IMG/VR virus record: IMGVR_UViG_3300031857_000593
Span: 1-36,896 of that record
Reading direction: 5' to 3' (one strand)
Origin: a virus
Length of the DNA: 36,896 nt
The first letter of the stretch is position 1, and every line of letters starts with the position of its first letter. Shown here piece by piece: positions 13,442 through 20,700 of this stretch. The position numbers were made by a program, and so were the translations under genes. The notes beneath the pieces are model-generated. The model made no database searches. It had not been told where the DNA came from and was given only the letters and a program-made list of their open reading frames with translations.

Positions 13442-15283
13442 TCAGGTTCCTGGGCGTCTTGAGCGTTGACGGAAAGCTTGACGCTTTAGCTCACTGTCTG
13501 CTTGGCCTATTCCTTGCATAGCAACACCTACATAGCCAGTCTGCCCTCCGGTCATGTCACGAGCTGGTGGGCTAGGATGGCGTGATGGGCCAGTGTATGA
13601 AGGATTGCCAAAGTCAGGTCGTACAGCTCCTGTGATTGGATTCATGTCGTGCCTAGAGGGTTGGGCGGGGGCCATAGCGGCGTATTGTGGTGGCATTCCA
13701 CCAGTGTTTGATCCTGGTTCTCCAGGACGTGGAACACCCATATCCATGAATCCACGATCTTCACCGTACCTACCTGTTTTGGCAGCGGCAGGAGCTGGCC
13801 CACGGCCACCAAATCGGCCAAGTGTGCCACCTCCTTGCTGGGTAGCCCTACCAACTGGGGCGCTTGCGGGTGACCCGTTGTTAGCAGAGTTACCATAGGT
13901 CATATCTCGGAGTACAGATGGGCTAATCCCCATTGCCTGCATCTGGGATTGAGCCGCTCGGTTATAGCCGGTCATCTGTGGTCCTGCATTTAATGCCCCC
14001 ATAGGTGCTCCACCTGCTGGAAGGCCAGTGGTTGGGGCACCAGAGGGTAGACCTCTGGTGTCTGCCGTATAGTCAGTTGTTGCTTGTGCTGTGTACTCCT
14101 GGCCTGGACCATATGTAGTACCGCGCATCACACGGTCAGCTGCCCTGTTCCACATGCGGTCAAGCAAGCCTGTACGACTTTGTGGAAGACCAGTTGTTGG
14201 TGCTGGTGCACCAGGACCACCAGCTGGTGCGCCGGTTGTTGGTGCTCCTGTGGGGGCACCGGTTGTGGCTGGTGTGCCACCACGGTATAGTTCTAGACCG
14301 GTACCGGGGGTGGGGGAGCTTTCTTTGGGAGTTTCAGCTTTGGGAGTTTCAGCTTTGGGTGTGCCTGTTTCTGGTTTAGAAACAAGGTTACCACTAGCGT
14401 CGTAATCTCCACCCATACCTGCATACTGTGGTGGCATGCCCCCAGTGTTTGACCCAGGCTGTCCTGGACGGGGTACACCAATATCCATTACTCCACGATC
14501 CGCAGGTTTCCAGGTTTCTTTAGTAGGTGTAGGGGTGCCCTGGTCGGGTGTGGGTTTTGGACCACCTGCGTTTGGTTTTGGCGCGTCAGGAGCAGAGGCG
14601 GGGGGTTGTGGAGTACCACCTCCACCACCTCCAAAATACGGATGATTGGGGTCAAACATAAAGTGTTGTAGGCTTGCTCCACGAGCAAGTGCAGTAGCAC
14701 CAGCGCCAATTTGAGCCATGTTAAAGTCACCGTCAATGCTGGTGTTACCACCAGAAATAACCTGGTTACCACCAACGTTAGTGTTGGCGGATTGGTTCAT
14801 ATTCTTGGCTTTAGCTCTATTATTTGATGTGTTACCACTTTGCTGTGAGCCCATGTCTACTCCTCCGCCGCCGCTTGGCGCTGGTTGTCCACCTTTAGGT
14901 GTTTTTTCATTAGATTCTCTGTCTTTTTTATCTTTTAACTTACCCATTTTACCAAAAAAGTTCTTTACGGTTTGCTCTTCTGAACCGGGGCCGTAGGCGG
15001 TACCCCCCTGTGGTGCACGCATTGTTCCTGACACTGATCTAGCTTGATATGCAGTTCCAGGTGCCCTACCGCCTGTGTTTACATCACGTGAGTAGCTTGA
15101 CGTAAATCCGGGGGAACTTGGGTTACTACCTGCTGCATTTCCGCCTGCGCCGTATGCGTTACGCATTTGCCAGGAGCCTGGTAGGGTTCCCTGCTGCTTA
15201 AGACGTTCCTGGTAGAAGTCGTAGGTTGGGGCCAGATCTTGGTTATTTGTATAAAAGTTTCCGTCAAAAGGCATGTTACACAT
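13442..15283 (-). CDS. 613-aa Gly/Pro/Thr-rich disordered protein with internal repeats
   Basis: A long low-complexity protein dominated by Gly, Pro, Thr, Ala, Ser, Asn and Gln. It carries two copies of a 26-residue unit (about residues 262-287 and 509-534) whose shared core reads PGSNTGGMPPQYA, and a short tandem run of ETPKA units. There are no Cys clusters, transmembrane helices or enzyme motifs. Composition suggests an extended, disordered protein, as in virion fibres, head decoration, scaffolds or ejected internal proteins; none of these can be chosen. Start is ATG 15283 or ATG 15274; the second is better spaced from GGGGA. The following genes are packed within 10 bases. Confidence 0.75.
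   Translation of the reverse strand: MCNMPFDGNFYTNNQDLAPTYDFYQERLKQQGTLPGSWQMRNAYGAGGNAAGSNPSSPGFTSSYSRDVNTGGRAPGTAYQARSVSGTMRAPQGGTAYGPGSEEQTVKNFFGKMGKLKDKKDRESNEKTPKGGQPAPSGGGGVDMGSQQSGNTSNNRAKAKNMNQSANTNVGGNQVISGGNTSIDGDFNMAQIGAGATALARGASLQHFMFDPNHPYFGGGGGGTPQPPASAPDAPKPNAGGPKPTPDQGTPTPTKETWKPADRGVMDIGVPRPGQPGSNTGGMPPQYAGMGGDYDASGNLVSKPETGTPKAETPKAETPKESSPTPGTGLELYRGGTPATTGAPTGAPTTGAPAGGPGAPAPTTGLPQSRTGLLDRMWNRAADRVMRGTTYGPGQEYTAQATTDYTADTRGLPSGAPTTGLPAGGAPMGALNAGPQMTGYNRAAQSQMQAMGISPSVLRDMTYGNSANNGSPASAPVGRATQQGGGTLGRFGGRGPAPAAAKTGRYGEDRGFMDMGVPRPGEPGSNTGGMPPQYAAMAPAQPSRHDMNPITGAVRPDFGNPSYTGPSRHPSPPARDMTGGQTGYVGVAMQGIGQADSELKRQAFRQRSRRPGT
13683..13759 (-). repeat. 77-bp dispersed repeat, copy 1 (in the 613-aa gene)
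   Basis: Imperfect direct repeat of 14424-14500, same length and orientation, about 740 bases apart and in frame. Many third-position differences with conserved protein (GVPRPG, PGSNTGGMPPQYA) suggest an old duplication kept by selection on the peptide. Confidence 0.75.
14324..14353 (-). repeat. 15-bp tandem repeat (two perfect copies)
   Basis: TTTGGGAGTTTCAGC occurs twice without a gap (14324-14338 and 14339-14353), followed by a partial third copy. In the - strand gene it encodes repeated AETPK units, a likely slippage-prone expansion in a disordered segment. Confidence 0.85.
14424..14500 (-). repeat. 77-bp dispersed repeat, copy 2 (in the 613-aa gene)
   Basis: Partner of 13683-13759. Encodes the first protein copy of the GVPRPG...PPQYA unit. 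Confidence 0.75.
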
Positions 15284-15569
15284 TCCCCAAAGAGTTCATT
15301 GAGTACCTTCCAGTACCCTCAAAATCACCAGTCATTAGAGCTGGCATCACGGGAGTTCCAGACACCCATGACCTGTAAGACACCCCGTATCTTGACATAG
15401 AAAAGACTGACATTAAATTGTGCTCTTGCTTTGCCATGCCACGAGTTTGTGGGAATAGTTGTTGGGGTACCACGGGGCGTGTTTGCCTAATAGTCTCAGG
15501 ATCACTGATAGCTGCTTGTAGAGCCTGGTCTACAAGAAACTCCTGACGAGTACCCCATGGTTTGGCCAT
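15276..15569 (-). CDS. Hypothetical protein, 97 aa
   Basis: A 97-residue unrecognised protein starting at ATG 15569 with AAAGG upstream, its stop overlapping the 613-residue gene by 8 bases. The first half is helical (FLVDQALQAAISDPETIRQ) and the second half is Ser/Gly/Met/Tyr-rich (SVFSMSRYGVSYRSW). No Cys or membrane segment. Part of the putative disordered/structural block. Confidence 0.68.
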   Translation of the reverse strand: MAKPWGTRQEFLVDQALQAAISDPETIRQTRPVVPQQLFPQTRGMAKQEHNLMSVFSMSRYGVSYRSWVSGTPVMPALMTGDFEGTGRYSMNSLGNV

Positions 15570-15570
15570 T

Positions 15571-16026
15571 TTACTTACCTTTACCGTCGTATTGGCTCAT
15601 GGATTTATTTGGTTTAATGTCAGGTCGCTTGATACCCTGGGGGTCTGCTTGGTCCTTCTCAGCGTATAGCTGACTTGGGGATTGTTCCATGGGTTTTGGA
15701 GCTGAGTTTATCTTAGAGATGTCTTTAGGGTATTCAGTAGCAGATTTTTTAACTGGTTTAGACTTAAGTTTTTCAGTAGTTGGACGAGGTATCCCATAAG
15801 GATTTGCTTCATCTTCGCGCTGGGGCTCTTGGAATCTTTTGGGTGGTTTGCTGTCTGGTACCGCAAAATTGTCCAATGCCTTTCTAGTTGCTGAGCCAAC
15901 TGGCTTTAGCTTTTTTTCAGAGTCAGCAATCATTGGGTCAATAGCTGGACCTGGGTTGCTTGATGGGCCAACTACATAATTCTTTATGCCTGCAAGACCA
16001 CCACGAATGGTTGATTTAATACCCAC
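15571..16026 (-). CDS. Lys/Pro-rich hypothetical protein with IKSTIRGG N-terminus
   Basis: A 151-residue basic, Pro/Lys/Ser-rich protein, mostly disordered by composition. GTG 16026 has AAGGAG 7 bases upstream. The N-terminus MGIKSTIRGGLAG resembles that of the next upstream protein (MAIKSSFRGGMDG), which suggests a shared signal or duplication. The rest contains PKP, RPD and SEKK-type runs without a known domain. Confidence 0.7.
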   Translation of the reverse strand: MGIKSTIRGGLAGIKNYVVGPSSNPGPAIDPMIADSEKKLKPVGSATRKALDNFAVPDSKPPKRFQEPQREDEANPYGIPRPTTEKLKSKPVKKSATEYPKDISKINSAPKPMEQSPSQLYAEKDQADPQGIKRPDIKPNKSMSQYDGKGK

Positions 16027-16231
16027 TGTCCATCTCCTTTGCAGTTCCGAGTTCTTTGTAGGGGTCTCTAGATGTGTCTTCTTCTACGTAAGCACCGTCA
16101 TCGTCTTCACGGTAGATAGGCAAGCTGTTTTCGTCAATGGAGGTGCGACTATTCATTTGCATTTTTTGAATTTCGGCGTGATGAGCGTGGTAACCGTCCA
16201 TGCCCCCGCGAAAACTTGATTTAATTGCCAT
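16016..16231 (-). CDS. Small hypothetical protein with IKSSFRGG N-terminus
   Basis: A 71-residue protein. I place the start at ATG 16231 because the protein then begins MAIKSSFRGGMDG, parallel to its neighbour; an in-frame ATG at 16303 gives 95 residues but has no good ribosome binding site. The rest is His-rich early (YHAHHAEIQK) and acidic later (YREDDDGAYVEEDTS). Overlaps the next gene by 11 bases. Function unknown. Confidence 0.62.
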   Translation of the reverse strand: MAIKSSFRGGMDGYHAHHAEIQKMQMNSRTSIDENSLPIYREDDDGAYVEEDTSRDPYKELGTAKEMDSGY

Positions 16232-16277
16232 TTTTTCTCTTTTCTTACGTGGTCCCGTCCAATTGGGGCCTAGTTTT

Positions 16278-16487
16278 TTATTTCGAGTTATCCCTAACGC
16301 CATTCCAAGTGGTGCTTTGGGCTTTTGACTTAGCTATGACATCTTTGTATTGCTCTTGAATGCTTCTGTGTAATTCTTGAGCTTGTTCAAGTGTCAGTCC
16401 AGGGTTGATACCCTCAACATATATTTTATACAAAGCATCAGCTAGCGTTAGTGGTGCTTGAATTTTTGGTGTTGTTGTGTCACTCAT
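16278..16487 (-). CDS. Small hypothetical protein, 69 aa
   Basis: A 69-residue mostly helical protein (TLADALYKIYVEGINPGLT, LEQAQELHRSIQEQYKDV). ATG 16487 is preceded by AAAGGAGC at good spacing, so the gene is credible. No recognised domain. It sits in the run of small genes between the 140-residue and the IKS-motif proteins. Confidence 0.7.
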   Translation of the reverse strand: MSDTTTPKIQAPLTLADALYKIYVEGINPGLTLEQAQELHRSIQEQYKDVIAKSKAQSTTWNGVRDNSK

Positions 16488-16523
16488 TGTATGCTCCTTT
16501 GTTATGCATTATCAAATATAACT

Positions 16524-16946
16524 CTACTTGTATCTAGCGTCGGTTGCGTTACCACTGGCATCTTGTACCATGTTAGCGCCACCAACTCCACCAATTGCAG
16601 TACTTCTAGCCCAGTCTGGTCCCAGTCCGGGGTTTTCTTTACGTAGTTTTTTGTAACTACTCTTTAAAGACCCCATGCTTCCTGCAGGAACACTGTACCC
16701 AGCTTGGCTGCTGTTGCTGATAGGAGAAATCTTTCCTTGAGCTGTGTTATCAGCAATTTCTTCTTTTGTTGGGTATGGGGCGTTACGAGTTTGCGATGAA
16801 AATGCCATCACGTTTGGTGCGAATCGACCTACTGGTGCATTTGGGTTACTTGTACCAAAACTACCTAGTGGTTTGCCGGAGGCAACACCATGGGGGTTGT
16901 CCCCACGACCTGCACCTGATCCTCCTGGAAGGGTTCCACCAATCAT
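16524..16946 (-). CDS. Gly/Ser-rich hypothetical protein, 140 aa
   Basis: A 140-residue low-complexity protein beginning MIGGTLPGGSGAGRGDNP, rich in Gly, Ser, Asn and Pro. ATG 16946 has AAAGGAGG just upstream. A short basic helix (SLKSSYKKLRKENPG) is the only structured-looking part. Unrecognised; composition is like the 613-residue and 1685-residue neighbours. Confidence 0.7.
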   Translation of the reverse strand: MIGGTLPGGSGAGRGDNPHGVASGKPLGSFGTSNPNAPVGRFAPNVMAFSSQTRNAPYPTKEEIADNTAQGKISPISNSSQAGYSVPAGSMGSLKSSYKKLRKENPGLGPDWARSTAIGGVGGANMVQDASGNATDARYK

Positions 16947-16974
16947 ATTTCCTCCTTTTACTAACTATAGTTTA

Positions 16975-17478
16975 TCATTTCCAAGGCGGAGCTAGGGTTT
17001 TAAGAAGGCTCCGTCTTTGCATGTCAATAACCTCTTGCTGCTGTCTACCTATACCTCTTGGTATACCCCTTGGACCAGCCTTACCATCGTTGGTTAGCTG
17101 AACTGGCGCGGCACCTGGGGGTGCAAACTTCATACCTTGTGATTGATATAGTAAACCAGTTTGAAGGTTAAATTCTTCTGGCCATAGGTAGTCGCCAGCG
17201 TTGATGCGCTCCCCCTTGTGGACTCCTCGACTATAGGGCCTAGTGTTGGTTCTAGCAACAGCGTTTACAATCTTATCTTGTCTACGGTTGGAAGACATTG
17301 TACCCAAGTAACCGTCTGGGTACTGAGTGTCAGGGGAACCACCCCATGCAGCTAAACGTGCATCCTTAGCATTCCTAAACGATGGGGTTGGGCCAAGCAT
17401 GGGCTGGCTTTCTGGTACATAAGGATCGTAGCCTCCACCCCAATCAGTAAATGTCTGCTGGTTTGGACTAGCGGCCAA
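16975..17478 (-). CDS. Hypothetical protein, about 167 aa
   Basis: A Gly/Pro/Tyr-rich protein. Two TTG starts are possible: 17490, and 17478, which has GGAGG at 5 bases and is preferred. The middle includes YLGTMSSNRRQDKIVN and ERINAGDYLWPEEFNLQTG; the end includes PRGIPRGIGRQQQEVIDM. It looks like a beta/loop-rich virion-associated protein by composition only. It overlaps the end of the 46-residue gene. Confidence 0.66.
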   Translation of the reverse strand: MAASPNQQTFTDWGGGYDPYVPESQPMLGPTPSFRNAKDARLAAWGGSPDTQYPDGYLGTMSSNRRQDKIVNAVARTNTRPYSRGVHKGERINAGDYLWPEEFNLQTGLLYQSQGMKFAPPGAAPVQLTNDGKAGPRGIPRGIGRQQQEVIDMQRRSLLKTLAPPWK

Positions 17479-17608
17479 GGGTTCCTCCAAAAGCTCCTAG
17501 GATACCGCCTTGTCCACCACCAACGTTTGAGATTGGCTTAGGTTTAGGAGTCTGTTTCTTTTCAGTCTTCTTCTTTTTAGAAGTTGAAGAAGTCTTCTTT
17601 GAGGCCAT
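17468..17608 (-). CDS. Small Lys-rich protein, 46 aa
   Basis: A short gene from ATG 17608 to TAG at 17468. The product starts MASKKTSSTSKKKKTEKK, continues Pro/Lys-rich and ends Gly-rich (GGGQGGILGAFGG). It has AAGGA a little far upstream and overlaps the 53-residue gene by 32 bases out of frame. It covers space otherwise empty and its composition fits the basic, disordered neighbours, but it is too short to be certain. Confidence 0.5.
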   Translation of the reverse strand: MASKKTSSTSKKKKTEKKQTPKPKPISNVGGGQGGILGAFGGTLGR

Positions 17609-17738
17609 GTCGCTCTTTTTCCTTACGTTTTTGCTTGTACTCTAGCTTTTCTTGTTCTTCATACACTTCGTCAAATACGTCGTCTATGTTTTGTGAATTA
17701 GCTAGCTTACGCCAATCATCGTTACTGTACTTACGCAT
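17577..17738 (-). CDS. Small charged helical protein, 53 aa
   Basis: A short gene from ATG 17738 to TAA at 17577. The product starts MRKYSNDDWRKLANSQ and becomes an alternating Glu/Lys helix (DEVYEEQEKLEYKQKRKEK). AGAGG lies about 11 bases upstream. It fills the gap before the 1685-residue gene and has the same strand and spacing as its neighbours. Unknown function. Confidence 0.55.
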   Translation of the reverse strand: MRKYSNDDWRKLANSQNIDDVFDEVYEEQEKLEYKQKRKEKERHGLKEDFFNF

Positions 17739-17785
17739 ACTGTGTGTTACCTCTAAACATATGCTACTGGTTATTTTGGTCTATT

Positions 17786-20700
17786 TCAAGGTTGTTTGTT
17801 GGTATTTTTAAATTGTGGTGAAAGGCTGCGATTCTGTATTGGATCTGGTGTAAAGTCAGGTCCTGGTGTTTGTGCGGCTCCCCTTGCTGGTGGTGCTTGA
17901 CCAGGAAAAGCTGGTGCTTTTTGGGCAGATTGTATTGGAAGAAGTTCGCGTCCACCAATAGTATTAGTATCTCGGTCTACCCCTTCTATGTAAGGAGCAC
18001 TTTCTGACATGGTGGTAAGCGTATTAGCTCTCTTACCCCTACCTTCTGGACCTGCAATTTCTGAGTACCTTGGCCCTTCTCCGGTGTATGTGACCTCTCC
18101 GTAGTACTGCTTACCTGATCCGCGTGTGAAGTTTCCAGTTCTAGGGGCAATACGAGCGTATTGACCAGCATTTACTAATCTACTAGAAGGAACTGCGTCA
18201 CCTTCTAGATATGGGCGGTTTACTGGCATATCAGTTGTTGGCATTAATGGAGCACGAGTGTCAACTGATCTAGTTCCCTGGCCCGAACGAACTTGGTTAA
18301 TTGCCATAGGAAGGTCACTAAGGGGCCTTGATATGGTAGTTCCAGCGTGTAATTCAGAAATTTCTTTTTCTAATTGTGCCGTGCGCTCGTCAATACTAGA
18401 AGGGTTTAAGCTACCCTCCCGGTCTCTTAGTAGATTTGTGCGCTCTGCTCTTAGAGCATCCGCCTGGTTACGAGCCTCCCTAGACGGGGGAACATTAATT
18501 TTAATGGGGGTAGGTCCTAATTTTGCCTTAAAGGCTTCAACGTATGGGTTGCTTATAGGTTGTTGTGGGACTCTCCTTAGAGCATCAGCTTTGTTACGTT
18601 CATGCTGAGCTGCGCGATCGGATGCGTTTCTTGCACGAACGTCGCGAATTGAGAACTCTTTTTGCATGTCGCCAACGCCAAGAGCTCCACTTTGTATTTG
18701 AGCAACGGCCTGCAATGGGGATGTTCCCTCATCAACTTCAGTTGGAGTACCAACATCGGTCATTGCACTCACACGGGTGTCTGCTGGTCTTGGTTTGTCC
18801 CCAAGAATGTCCCCGGTGGAAGCACCAACACTTTGACGAGTAACACCACGACTTGTACGTAGCATGTTTGGAGTTGCTATTGACAAGTTTACTTTTAGTT
18901 TTTTAGCAAGAGCTACCTTTTCTTCAGTAGTCTCTGGAATAGTGAACGACGCTGCAGGGTCACGTGGGGTAGCTTCAGTTGTTCTAATATCAAATTGGGA
19001 CCCCAGTGCACCTGGGCGGGTAGGTGAAGGTGCCGCTCCTGTAGCTTCTTCAACTGTAGGCATGTCGCGGGCGGTTTCAGGTGCTGTTACTTTGTAGTTT
19101 AGGTCATTTAACGTTTGGACACTAACACCTGCAGGTACTGGTCTCAAGAACGGAGCAGTAGTGCCCTCACCTGCTGGTACGCGAAGGCTATCCAGCACAC
19201 TGTGGATTAGTCCTTCATCACCAAGTTCTAGATCACCAGCGGATGTAGCGCCACCTTTTTCTCTTAGACGTTCTGATTTGGTGCGAGCAACGGTTAATGG
19301 GGTTGCATCCTTTACTATGTAGCTTCCCTTGGGGTTCTCTGTGGGGTGCCACACACCCCCCTCAGATTTGATATCCAGTTCACTTTTAACTGAAATTCCA
19401 GGAGTTTTTCCTTTACCTTTACCCAGTTGTTCTGCTGTTGTTACAAACGGGGTTAGTTTTACAGTAGACCTCTCTGTTATTGGAGCTCCAGTTTCGTCAA
19501 CATCTTGTGTGACGTTACCTCTAGTGTCTCTAACGGGCTTACCTTGGTCGTCTGTTTTTTGAACAGGGAACGACCGTTTCTCAGATTCCATGACAACTGG
19601 ATTACCGTCTTCGTCTAGTACGGCATTACCGCGTTTATCTTTTTGAATGCGGTAATAGAACTTTCTTGGTACAGTTCTTTTAGATTCTGTTCCAGCAACA
19701 GATGGACTGATTTTTTGGTGTAAGGCTTTCATTACCCTTACACGGATTTCTGTCTCGTCTTCTGGGTTTACTAATGAGTCTGACGTGTCGTCAAGCTGAA
19801 TTGGAGTTCCAGATTCATCGACTTTTACATCGCCTCTAACGTCAGTCTTGAACCCTGAAGACTCTGAAACAGAGTTAATGTGTGCGTTAACAGCTTCTCT
19901 TCCTGCTGCTCTTATGACACGATTTTGAGCTGAGGTTCTCGCTTTGTGTAGTTTCTTTTCTTCCGGTGAAGCTGTCGGTGACAATGGTTCGATTGGCATA
20001 AACGTGGGGTTGGTTGAACCATCTTTTCTTATAGCACTTGGATGGCTACCTTCACGAATTTGCTTTGCTACTTCTTCTTCCGCCTTGGACTTTACATCTT
20101 TAATAGTAGCTAGGTCTTTCAACGCTTGCTCTACTAGCGGCTTTCTTTGGGATAGTGCTTCTACTGCTGATTTCAATGCTTCGTCATCAGCTGATCTTTC
20201 TCTTTCACGAAACTCTTGTATTTTTCCAAACTCTTCATCTGTGTACATTGGCTTTTCGCCAATTGACTGTAGGTAGTTTCTTTGTTCTTCTTCAGAACGA
20301 CGGCGAACTGGGCCAGTTTCACCGCCAGCTTTTCTCCTTAAAATATCTTTTTGTACATTTGCAAAAACATTGGTAACCAGTTGAGGACTTATTACACCAG
20401 GGATACCTTTTTCTTTAAATCCAGGTATTACCTGTTCAATCTTGGCAGCTGTGTCTTCTTCAACCGTTGGTCCCTCTGGCTTAAGACCTCTTGCAGTTGG
20501 AATAATACGTCTTACAACGCCTTCTTCTGCCGTTGGAATAGTTGTTGGTTTTCCTGAAGCATCTGTTCCTTCTTTTTCAACCATCTTTGTTGAGTAGTCG
20601 TAATCGGTCCATCTTGGATCTGACGTTTCAACGTTTGAGATTACCCTTTCTCCAGAACCAAACTTAAGTTTTTCGGCTACACCTTTTGGTGTGCGAACGT

